From Polynucleobacter meluiroseus (lineage in GTDB: Bacteria > Pseudomonadota > Gammaproteobacteria > Burkholderiales > Burkholderiaceae), in assembly GCA_943329505.2 (NCBI GenBank), contig CALQED020000091.1, forward strand, positions 1 to 5,919: a DNA stretch of 5,919 nt, given 5' to 3'. Made by a program: the position numbers and the translations under genes. Below the pieces are notes generated by a model. The model was not told the origin of the DNA. It did not search any database and saw only the letters and a program-made list of their open reading frames with translations. Shown here in pieces: positions 1 through 5,023 of the stretch. Position 1 is the first letter of the stretch. The number at the start of each line of letters is the position of its first letter.

Positions 1-50
1 AAATAGACACAAAACAAAGCCGTTGCTGCCAAAGTAAAGAATTTTTTCAT
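1..50 (-). CDS. Exported protein, N-terminal fragment cut by the left window edge
   Basis: An ATG at 50-48 opens a minus-strand frame that stays open to the window edge and encodes MKKFFTLAATALFCVY. This is a typical start of a Sec signal peptide: two lysines followed by a hydrophobic stretch. A full-strength Shine-Dalgarno GGAGG (60-64 on the plus coordinates) sits 9 bases upstream, which is the main reason for calling it a gene. Only 16 complete codons are visible, so neither family nor function can be stated. The cysteine at residue 13 falls late in the hydrophobic core, but the residues after it are out of view, so a lipobox cannot be judged. It lies 80 bp downstream of the Rap1a-like gene on the same strand and could be cotranscribed with it. 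Confidence 0.7.
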   Translation of the reverse strand, partial: MKKFFTLAATALFCVY

Positions 51-59
51 GTACTCTAA

Positions 60-64
60 CCTCC
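60..64 (-). promoter_or_regulatory. Strong Shine-Dalgarno for the left-edge gene
   Basis: On the minus strand the sequence reads GGAGG, then 9 bases, then the ATG at 50-48. It is the clearest ribosome binding site in the left block and fixes the start of the truncated gene. Confidence 0.7.
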
Positions 65-130
65 AATATCTTTCTATTATTACATTGAGATAGTCAATAG
101 CGGAATCGACCAGAATCACAGGACTCACTC

Positions 131-514
131 CTACTTAAAAGAACAGGGCCACTTTTTTATCATCGCATCAAAAACAAGAGAGGCAAATGCCTCATTCATT
201 CTATTGGGTTGGGAGGCAACATAATCTCTGACGACTTGAGCGCGCTCTTTAATACCAACATTTTGGGGGACACAAATTTTTTTGTCGTAATGAGCATTAT
301 CTTCAACTCCCAAAATAATCCCGATACATAATCCTTGGTTAAAGTTTTCTGCTTTTGCTCTACCATCTGCTATCTCACTACATACCAAGTTAAGTCTTGC
401 CGTAGATAGATCGGGCATAGTATTCATATTAAGTTCTCCTGCAGCCCAAGAGGGGTTCGCACATAACAAAGCAAAGAGTATGGTCAAAACTTTGCCGCTG
501 AGTTTCTCATTCAT
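131..514 (-). CDS. Secreted Rap1a/Tai-immunity-like protein, 127 aa
   Basis: Residues 1-24 (numbered from the ATG at 514) form a signal peptide: lysine at positions 4 and 8, a hydrophobic core (VLTILFALLCA) and a likely cleavage near PSWA-AG. The mature part has four cysteines (C45, C63, C81, C124) in a layout I associate with the Rap1a/Tai immunity family: an N-terminal C, a GxCxGxxxG segment, a C-V-P segment, an alpha-helical stretch ending in a SQPNRM-like turn, and a terminal KWPC. Members are small periplasmic proteins. The founding ones neutralise type VI secretion amidase effectors, but many homologues stand alone with unknown roles. No effector gene is visible here, so an immunity role is only a family label. 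An in-frame GTG at 538 would add eight residues, but it lies inside the upstream gene's terminator stem, so I prefer the ATG at 514. Neither start has a clear Shine-Dalgarno. The ends are known less surely than the existence of the gene. Confidence 0.75.
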   Translation of the reverse strand: MNEKLSGKVLTILFALLCANPSWAAGELNMNTMPDLSTARLNLVCSEIADGRAKAENFNQGLCIGIILGVEDNAHYDKKICVPQNVGIKERAQVVRDYVASQPNRMNEAFASLVFDAMIKKWPCSFK

Positions 515-530
515 ATAGGGAGTGTAATAA

Positions 531-562
531 AAAACCACCCGAAGGTGGTTTTAGTATTTCTT
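531..562 (-). terminator. Rho-independent terminator with UUCG loop (copy A)
   Basis: Read on the minus strand, a 9-bp stem AAAACCACC / GGTGGTTTT is closed by a TTCG tetraloop and continues into a run of T (about 528-534). C(UUCG)G is an exceptionally stable loop. It lies about 50 bp past the stop of the secreted protein gene at 610-1059 and should end its transcript. Positions 531-562 match 1157-1188 at 31 of 32 bases, and the similarity resumes further out (587-597 against 1208-1218). The stem is symmetrical with A-runs on the other side, so it may work in both directions, although no plus-strand gene is present. Confidence 0.85.
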
Positions 563-609
563 GGTGTCACGGACCATAATTGAAGAGGGCCGAGGATAAA
601 TAATTCAAA

Positions 610-1059
610 TTACTTATCTAGCTTTACAGTAACGCCACTAGCACTGAGATTTAATTGAAGGCCCTCAGAAGTGCTTGTTAAGCGCATAATGACGCCATTT
701 TCATTCTTAAGAATCGTGCCTCCAACACCACCGCCTAAGGTAATGCTGCTTTCTAGCTTAGTAAAGGTTCCGGGGAACTTAGATAGCTCGGCTAAATCAT
801 AAACCTCACCGCTTGCAGATAACTTAGATACCCCCACATTTGCACCAAGACTCACTCCACCAATTTTGAAAGGATATTTTTTCCCTTGATAGGTAAGAAC
901 GCCGCCTCCGGTGCTACCACCTACAATTAATGCAAACTGTGTTTCATTAATGCTTACTGTGCCTGATGGTTTTTTTGGAGCATCTGCCGCGCTAACACCA
1001 AAACTCAAAATAGATAGGCTCAAAATGAGAAACGAAAGGATTTTACGAATACTTGTCAT
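610..1059 (-). CDS. Glycine-rich secreted protein of unrecognised family, 149 aa
   Basis: The ATG at 1059 is preceded by GGAGAAG (1064-1070) at good spacing. Residues 1-24 are a signal peptide (RK, then a leucine/isoleucine/serine-rich core, with cleavage after GVSA). The mature protein of about 125 residues is strand-rich and contains glycine clusters: GGSTGGG at 47-53, IGGVSLGANVG at 66-76 and LGGGVGGT at 108-115. It also has a QGKKYPFKIGG segment. There are no cysteines and no obvious catalytic motif. The pattern recalls Burkholderiales periplasmic or outer-membrane-associated proteins and faintly the EipA/DUF1134 or YSC84-type lipid-binding folds. I do not trust any of these as an assignment. 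It is followed by its own terminator and separated by 173 bp and another terminator from the phosphatase gene, so it is probably a single-gene transcript. Confidence 0.8.
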   Translation of the reverse strand: MTSIRKILSFLILSLSILSFGVSAADAPKKPSGTVSINETQFALIVGGSTGGGVLTYQGKKYPFKIGGVSLGANVGVSKLSASGEVYDLAELSKFPGTFTKLESSITLGGGVGGTILKNENGVIMRLTSTSEGLQLNLSASGVTVKLDK

Positions 1060-1107
1060 ATAACTTCTCCATTAGTTGCAACCCATCAACACCATGGTTA
1101 CAAAATT

Positions 1108-1119
1108 AGCAATATTGCT
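1108..1119. promoter_or_regulatory. 12-bp perfect palindrome upstream of the glycine-rich secreted protein gene
   Basis: AGCAATATTGCT is perfectly self-complementary and lies 49 bp upstream of the start codon at 1059, between that gene and the terminator of the phosphatase gene. With no loop it is a poor hairpin, so a binding site for a dimeric regulator is the more natural reading. No consensus -35/-10 pair could be placed confidently next to it. A chance palindrome in AT-rich DNA is possible. Confidence 0.3.
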
Positions 1120-1156
1120 TTTTTGAGCTTACTCCGGTTGTTTGAACAATACAAAT

Positions 1157-1188
1157 AAAACCACCCGAAGGTGGTTTTATTATTTCTT
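1157..1188 (-). terminator. Rho-independent terminator with UUCG loop (copy B)
   Basis: On the minus strand the stem AAAACCACC / GGTGGTTTT with a TTCG loop is followed by a T-rich tail (TTTTATTTG). It lies 45-75 bp past the stop of the histidine phosphatase gene and should end the cupredoxin-phosphatase transcript. It matches copy A (531-562) with a single mismatch, a T at 1180 where copy A has G at 554. Confidence 0.85.
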
Positions 1189-1232
1189 AGCGCCCCAGAA
1201 TGGAGCTGGGCCGAAGATGTCTAGCTCTACCC

Positions 1233-1817
1233 TTAGATCTTGGGGCTTGGATAAATTGTGTGGGAGACGTGTTCCCCGTTTTTATTTACTTTCACCAAAA
1301 CCATATCGCCGACACCAACTACTTTTCCTGTGAAGGCCTCAATATTGACGTGATGTGTAACCAGGATGAGTGGTGTCTTAGATTGCTTTGCTAATTCATT
1401 TTTAACGAAGGCCTCCAATGCTTTAGTTTGTCTCTTTTCTAGACTCATATCGTCAAAGAATGATCCAAGTGATGGCTCAATCTTTACTGGGCCTTTATTA
1501 AGAAGAGTTGCCGTATCTAAACATCTACACCACGGGCTACTAAACACTTCTGCTTTTTGAATGCCTTGGTTGGTCAGCCATATCCCTATTGCCTTAGCTT
1601 GCCTTTTGCCGTAATCACCTAAGTTACGCTGAGTGGCGCACTGAGTAACAATATACCCAGCAGGATCTCCAAAGCCGGGGGCATCAGCATGCCTCATCAG
1701 CAGGACATGCTGACCGTCCTGTAAATCATTTTTCAAATTAGCCATTGCTTGCTGAGCGATACAAAGACCGATCAGAAAAAAAATGTATGTGGTAATTGCT
1801 CGATTAAAACGATTCAT
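1233..1817 (-). CDS. Exported histidine phosphatase superfamily protein, 194 aa
   Basis: Numbered from the ATG at 1817, residues 1-26 are a signal peptide (MNRFNRAITTYIFFLIG..., cleavage after QAMA). The mature protein is a branch 1-like histidine phosphatase. It has the RHA phosphoacceptor motif (LLMRHADAPG, R42-H43), a CATQRNLGDYGKRQAKAIG segment typical of exported members, the SSPWCR motif with the second arginine at 98, and the late histidine in LVTHHVN (155/156). These motifs bind and transfer phosphate through a phosphohistidine. The natural substrate is unknown, and exported members usually have no assigned pathway. An in-frame GTG at 1853 would add 12 residues and leave only 6 bp after the upstream stop. 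I prefer the ATG because it gives a clean signal peptide, although neither start has a strong Shine-Dalgarno. Whichever start is used, it is closely linked (42 or 6 bp) to the cupredoxin gene and probably cotranscribed with it. Confidence 0.85.
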   Translation of the reverse strand: MNRFNRAITTYIFFLIGLCIAQQAMANLKNDLQDGQHVLLMRHADAPGFGDPAGYIVTQCATQRNLGDYGKRQAKAIGIWLTNQGIQKAEVFSSPWCRCLDTATLLNKGPVKIEPSLGSFFDDMSLEKRQTKALEAFVKNELAKQSKTPLILVTHHVNIEAFTGKVVGVGDMVLVKVNKNGEHVSHTIYPSPKI

Positions 1818-1859
1818 AAAAATTTTGTCGGATAGCCAAGCTAGCCTACTCACCTAATG

Positions 1860-2702
1860 TTAATGGGCCACTACATTAATGACGCCCTTCATGCCAGCCT
1901 CATAATGGCCTGGCTCAAAACATGCCATGGCATATTGCCCCGGCTGTTTAAAAGTCCAAAGCAATTCTGCTTGCTGTCCGGGCTTTGCTGAAATTTCATT
2001 TGTATGGTGATGTCCTATAGCGCTTGGGTTAGCCATCTCTTTAGCATGAGCAATGATTTCCTTTTCACTACCAATCACCAGCTCATGGTCTGTCTTGCCC
2101 TTATTCACCAAAATGATGCGAATAGGTTCGCCCGCCTTCGCCTCCCATATTGCTGGAGAAAAACGCATGGTGTCATCAACTTCTATGCGAACCTCTTTCA
2201 TTGACGGGGCAAGTACTTGTGCTGGTACGGCGTGATCATGGCCATGACCATCACCACCATGCTCATTAAAGTAGGAAAGAGAATATAAAGATGCGGCAAT
2301 AACAATAGCCAGACTTATAGCCCCATAAATTAAGGCGGCCTTTATTTTTACCTTACCTTTACCCTCCATTAAATACATCGCCAACAAAGACATGGCAAAC
2401 CCAACTGGAACTACCCATGAACTTCTAGCTGGAGAGTCTGGAAAATGTTGAAGTCCGCCGGTAAAAAAACCCAAACCAATTGAGGCAACAATGCCAATGG
2501 CTAATACATCAGTCCAGCTATGATCTTTATCGGGATTTGCAATCTTTTCTAGTGTGCCGCCAACTAGATAAATTGCGATTCCGAATACGGCAGTCCAGAT
2601 AGCCCGTTCGCCACTAAAAAATCCATGTGTAATAGCGCCAGCAGTAAAGCTAATCCCCGTATATTTACAAAGAGATGAAATGTGGCTAAGTGGAAAGTTC
2701 AT
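1860..2702 (-). CDS. Membrane protein with C-terminal periplasmic cupredoxin domain, 280 aa
   Basis: The N-terminal half has about five hydrophobic segments (roughly 12-29, 33-50, 63-84, 94-111, 119-142). The lysine-rich loop EGKGKVKIK at 113-121 should face the cytoplasm, which places the C-terminal domain in the periplasm. A His/Gly/Asp linker follows (HGGDGHGHDH, 148-157). Residues about 168-278 are a plastocyanin/azurin-like cupredoxin with the expected type 1 copper ligands: H206 in KTDHELVIG, then C261, H266 and M271 in ACFEPGHYEAGM. An extra HHH at 231-233 lies between strands. The cupredoxin part closely follows the free soluble cupredoxin family of Burkholderiales. The long membrane anchor is the unusual part. 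Likely roles are copper handling or electron transfer at the membrane surface; the sequence does not decide between them. The Shine-Dalgarno before the ATG at 2702 is weak (AAGATG). It heads a likely operon with the histidine phosphatase. Confidence 0.85.
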   Translation of the reverse strand: MNFPLSHISSLCKYTGISFTAGAITHGFFSGERAIWTAVFGIAIYLVGGTLEKIANPDKDHSWTDVLAIGIVASIGLGFFTGGLQHFPDSPARSSWVVPVGFAMSLLAMYLMEGKGKVKIKAALIYGAISLAIVIAASLYSLSYFNEHGGDGHGHDHAVPAQVLAPSMKEVRIEVDDTMRFSPAIWEAKAGEPIRIILVNKGKTDHELVIGSEKEIIAHAKEMANPSAIGHHHTNEISAKPGQQAELLWTFKQPGQYAMACFEPGHYEAGMKGVINVVAH

Positions 2703-2724
2703 ATGTTCATCTTAAGGGAAATTG

Positions 2725-2774
2725 AACAATGTTGTTTTAAACGACCTTGCCAGCAAGCATCCCAAATGATTTGG
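2725..2774. promoter_or_regulatory. Three perfect short dyads upstream of the cupredoxin gene
   Basis: Within 50 bp lie AACAA-TG-TTGTT (2725-2736), CTTGC-CA-GCAAG (2746-2757) and CCAAAT-G-ATTTGG (2762-2774), all perfect in their arms. They occupy the leader or promoter region of the cupredoxin gene (start at 2702), so operator sites are plausible. The three are not the same sequence, so they do not look like repeated sites for one regulator. I could not place a convincing promoter there. Confidence 0.3.
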
Positions 2775-2823
2775 TGTGGTTAAAGAGATTTAGAACAAAT
2801 AGATAGCGGCCAAATAGTCGAAA

Positions 2824-2843
2824 GGTGTTCGCCTTAGAACACC
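2824..2843. other. 7-bp hairpin between the cupredoxin and FAH-family genes
   Basis: GGTGTTC and GAACACC flank a six-base loop (GCCTTA). No T-run follows on either strand, so it is not a standard terminator. It lies just beyond the FAH-gene terminator and 120 bp upstream of the cupredoxin gene, so it could be an operator or just part of the spacer. Confidence 0.35.
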
Positions 2844-2860
2844 ATAAACCCCAAGACTAG

Positions 2861-2892
2861 AAACAAAAAATGACCGCCTAAGCAGTCATTTT
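2861..2892 (-). terminator. Rho-independent terminator of the FAH-family gene
   Basis: The arms AAAATGAC (2867-2874) and GTCATTTT (2885-2892) pair, with two more GC pairs inside around a CTAA loop after one mismatch. On the minus strand the hairpin runs into TTTTTTGTTT. It lies about 100 bp past the stop of the gene at 2992-3684, a rather long 3' end. A T-run (2891-2901) on the plus side could make it bidirectional, but no plus-strand gene enters it. Confidence 0.7.
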
Positions 2893-2991
2893 CAATTTTT
2901 TAATGGCCGGAAAACTTCTTTTACTCTTTTGGTTTTTTCTTAACTGTATAGCTCCAAAAGAATTAAAAAATGCTTGCGGGGCCCCTCGTTA

Positions 2992-3684
2992 TTAAGTAAT
3001 TCGAACGATTAAATCTGGCAGTCCATCAACATGGCCTTTAAGAACATCGCCTTTTTTAACTGCGGCTACGCCCGCTGGTGTACCAGAAAAAATCAAATCG
3101 CCAGCTTCGAGCGCAAACAATGTCGATAAGTAGGCGATAGTATCTGGTACGTTCCAAATCAGTTGATTTAAATCGCCTTCTTGTCGTAACTCATCGTTGA
3201 CAAAAAGTCTAACTGCGCCATTGCTTGGATGTCCACATTGACTAACTGGCATCAAAGCAGAACAAGGTGCCGACTGATCAAATGCTTTACCGGTATCCCA
3301 AGGACGCCCCATTTTCTTTGCTTCGCCTTGCAAATCACGACGCGTCATATCTAAACCAACGCCATAACCCCAAACATGATTAAGCGCCTGTTCGGGAGAA
3401 ATATTTGAACCGCCTTTACCAATCGCCACAACCATTTCAATTTCGTGATGAACATCCTTGGATAAGCTTGGATAGGCCATATCCTGACCGTCTGTTACGA
3501 CCGTCGTAGCTGGCTTCATAAAAAAGAAAGGTGGCTCCCGGTCCGGATCATGTCCCATTTCACGAGCATGGTCTGCATAGTTTCGCCCAACACAAAAAAT
3601 TCGATTCACTGCAAAGCGGCGAGTATCCCCTTCTACTGGTATGGAATTCACTTTAGGGGGATCAATCACAAATTCTGCGCTCAT
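2992..3684 (-). CDS. Fumarylacetoacetate hydrolase family protein (fumarylpyruvate hydrolase-like), 230 aa
   Basis: This is a single-domain FAH fold of the usual 220-235 residue length for the bacterial FAHD1/YcgM/NagK-like branch. The metal site is visible as E81 and E83 in HHEIEMVVAIG and D112 in GLDMTRRDLQ. Other family landmarks are FCVGRNYADHAREMG (30-44), PFFFMKPAT (52-60), RPWDTGKAFDQSAP (127-140, with a lysine in the active-site region) and IFSGTPAGV (198-206). Such enzymes use Mg2+ or Mn2+ to hydrolyse a carbon-carbon bond in acylpyruvates or to decarboxylate oxaloacetate-like acids. The sequence most resembles Burkholderiales proteins annotated as fumarylpyruvate hydrolases of the gentisate route, but no gentisate dioxygenase or maleylpyruvate isomerase gene is present, so the substrate is open. 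The ATG at 3684 has AAGGA (3690-3694) five bases upstream. A promoter is visible at 3767-3795. Confidence 0.92.
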   Translation of the reverse strand: MSAEFVIDPPKVNSIPVEGDTRRFAVNRIFCVGRNYADHAREMGHDPDREPPFFFMKPATTVVTDGQDMAYPSLSKDVHHEIEMVVAIGKGGSNISPEQALNHVWGYGVGLDMTRRDLQGEAKKMGRPWDTGKAFDQSAPCSALMPVSQCGHPSNGAVRLFVNDELRQEGDLNQLIWNVPDTIAYLSTLFALEAGDLIFSGTPAGVAAVKKGDVLKGHVDGLPDLIVRIT

Positions 3685-3766
3685 TACTATCCTTTCGGGG
3701 TTAATTAGATGACCTAAACTGGGTTTCTAGCTTCAATAAAAAATATGGCTTTCATTAATAAAGTCG

Positions 3767-3795
3767 ACTATACCAAATTGATAGTGAATCGTAAA
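3767..3795 (-). promoter_or_regulatory. Sigma-70-type promoter for the FAH-family gene
   Basis: On the minus strand, TTTACG (3790-3795, 4 of 6 to TTGACA) is followed by a 17-bp spacer and TATAGT (3767-3772, 5 of 6 to TATAAT). The TG just before the -10 (TGG-TATAGT) resembles an extended -10. The predicted start is near 3760, giving a leader of about 75 nt before the ATG at 3684. This was judged by eye. Confidence 0.55.
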
Positions 3796-3810
3796 AGGTT
3801 GTGCTATTTT
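3778..3810 (+). promoter_or_regulatory. Possible weak promoter for the solute-binding protein gene
   Basis: An extended -10-like TGC-TATTTT (3802-3810) lies about 45 bp before the ATG at 3855. The best -35-like hexamer, TTGATA (3778-3783), is 21 bp away, which is too far for a standard promoter, so the -10 may act alone or with an activator. It overlaps the minus-strand promoter, so the two divergent genes could interfere with each other or share a regulator. Confidence 0.3.
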
Positions 3811-3854
3811 AGTCAGGCGACTTTCCCCAACATAATAATTAGGAGACTATTCGA

Positions 3855-4841
3855 ATGAAGAGCAAATTATCTAAACTGATGCGCCTTTTTTTGATGGCAG
3901 GCATCTTAGCAGGCTCACCGTTGCTGGCCTATGCTCAATCTGACTACCCCAACAAACCGATCCGATTGATTATTGGTTTTCCTGCCGGGGGCTCCACTGA
4001 CATTGTCGGAAGGGTCGTTGCGCAAAAGCTGGGTGAACGTTTAGGCCAAACTATTGTGGTCGAAAATAAAGGCGGCGCTGGCGGCACTATTGGCACTGAT
4101 GCTGCTGCTAAAGCGGCGCCTGATGGCTACACTCTCACGCTAGGCACAACTAGCACAATGGCGGTAGCTCCTGGCGCATATTCTAAGCTTGGCTATGATC
4201 CAATTAAGAGCTTTTCACCGATCTCTCTCGTGGCTGTTACTCCATACTTATTAGTAGTGAACCCACAGGTTCCTGCTAACTCCTTAGCTGAATTAGTGAC
4301 GCTAGCTAAAAGTCAGCCCGGTAAATTGAATTTTGCGTCAGCAGGCAATGGCTCTACTACTCAGCTTGCAATGGAAATGCTCAATGATGTTACTGGTATG
4401 AAGATGACTCATGTCCCTTATAAAGGGAATGCTGAAGCAGACTTAGCCATCCTCTCCAATCAAGTACAGGTTCTCTTTGGTTCTATGCCAGCATTACTGC
4501 AGCACGCTAAAACCAATAAACTCCGTGCACTTGCTGTAGGTAGTGCTAAGCGCTCTCCAGCACTTCCAGATACGCCTACTGTTGCAGAGCTAGGCTATCC
4601 CGGATTTGAAGCAGCCCTATGGTTGGGAATACTGGCTCCAGCTGGAACGCCTAAGCCTATTATTGATAGGCTAAATAAAGAACTTGTTGCGATTGTGGCA
4701 ACGCCTGATTTTAAAGCAGCGATGGACAAAAATGGTGCAGATGCAACTAGCAACACGCCCGAACAATTTGCAAGCTTAATCCAAAATGAAGTGGGTAAAT
4801 ACGGCAGTATCGTTAAAAAACTTGGTATCAAGCTCGACTAA
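3855..4841 (+). CDS. Bug-family tripartite tricarboxylate transporter (TTT) substrate-binding protein, 328 aa
   Basis: Residues 1-27 are a signal peptide (KSKLSKLMR, hydrophobic core, cleavage at LLAYA-QS). The mature protein starts with the Bug hallmark YPNKPIRLIIGFPAGGSTDI (31-50), followed by VVENKGGAGGTIGTDAAAKAAPDGYTL-type motifs (68-94), THVPYKG and PTVAELGYPGFEA. Its length of about 325 residues is normal for the family. Bug proteins are periplasmic receptors, usually for carboxylates such as citrate, nicotinate, terephthalate or other organic acids, and work with TctA/TctB membrane subunits. Neither subunit is encoded here; orphan Bug genes are very common in Burkholderiales. AGGAG (3841-3845) lies nine bases before the ATG. 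The gene diverges from the FAH-family gene and is followed by a long hairpin at 4856-4895. The ligand cannot be predicted by eye. Confidence 0.95.
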   Translation: MKSKLSKLMRLFLMAGILAGSPLLAYAQSDYPNKPIRLIIGFPAGGSTDIVGRVVAQKLGERLGQTIVVENKGGAGGTIGTDAAAKAAPDGYTLTLGTTSTMAVAPGAYSKLGYDPIKSFSPISLVAVTPYLLVVNPQVPANSLAELVTLAKSQPGKLNFASAGNGSTTQLAMEMLNDVTGMKMTHVPYKGNAEADLAILSNQVQVLFGSMPALLQHAKTNKLRALAVGSAKRSPALPDTPTVAELGYPGFEAALWLGILAPAGTPKPIIDRLNKELVAIVATPDFKAAMDKNGADATSNTPEQFASLIQNEVGKYGSIVKKLGIKLD

Positions 4842-4855
4842 TATCAACGCAAATT

Positions 4856-4895
4856 ATGCTGATGCACATGGTATTTAAAAAGTGTGCATCAGCAT
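4856..4895 (+). other. 13-bp perfect hairpin after the solute-binding protein gene
   Basis: The arms ATGCTGATGCACA (4856-4868) and TGTGCATCAGCAT (4883-4895) are perfectly complementary around a 14-base A/T-rich loop, starting 14 bp after the stop codon. It is followed by CCTAAATAG rather than a T-run, so it is not a canonical intrinsic terminator. It could stabilise the 3' end of the binding-protein mRNA, act as a weak or Rho-assisted terminator, or be a regulator site upstream of the tautomerase gene. If it only stabilises the upstream message, read-through into the tautomerase gene is possible. Confidence 0.6.
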
Positions 4896-5023
4896 CCTAA
4901 ATAGAAACAATCAGCGGGCTACTGAGATTCTTGGTGGACGGTACAAAATTGTCCAAAGCCTGAGGATGGCGAATTTCAGTTAGTGATGCAGTTAATCCAG
5001 ATCAAAATACCTTTGGAGTAAAA

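Noticed and set aside
82..96. ATTGA-N5-TCAAT dyad upstream of the left-edge gene
   Set aside because: The arms are only five bases in AT-rich DNA, and no promoter could be aligned with it.
515..538. Upstream GTG start for the Rap1a-like gene
   Set aside because: It sits in the terminator stem of the preceding gene and would put eight non-signal residues before an otherwise clean signal peptide.
1142..1560. Open plus-strand frames opposite the histidine phosphatase gene
   Set aside because: They lie antisense to a gene with clear catalytic motifs and a signal peptide, have no ribosome binding site, and their products show no family pattern.
2004..2235. Plus-strand frames opposite the cupredoxin domain
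   Set aside because: They are antisense to the conserved copper-site region. Their openness follows from the codon use of the real gene.
2725..2843. CRISPR-like array in the 2703-2991 spacer
   Set aside because: The dyads differ in sequence, are unevenly spaced and have no repeated unit of 20-40 bases.
2978..2985. GGGGCCCC palindrome just after the FAH-family stop
   Set aside because: With no loop it cannot form a terminator hairpin, and an 8-bp palindrome is common by chance. A better terminator lies at 2861-2892.
4595..4831. Minus-strand frame of 78 codons inside the solute-binding protein gene
   Set aside because: It is antisense to a well-supported Bug-family gene, has no Shine-Dalgarno, and its product has no recognisable features.
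4842..5023. tRNA or small RNA in the spacer before the tautomerase gene
   Set aside because: The one strong stem is a simple hairpin. There is no cloverleaf, no CCA-type end and no promoter-terminator pair around a separate RNA.
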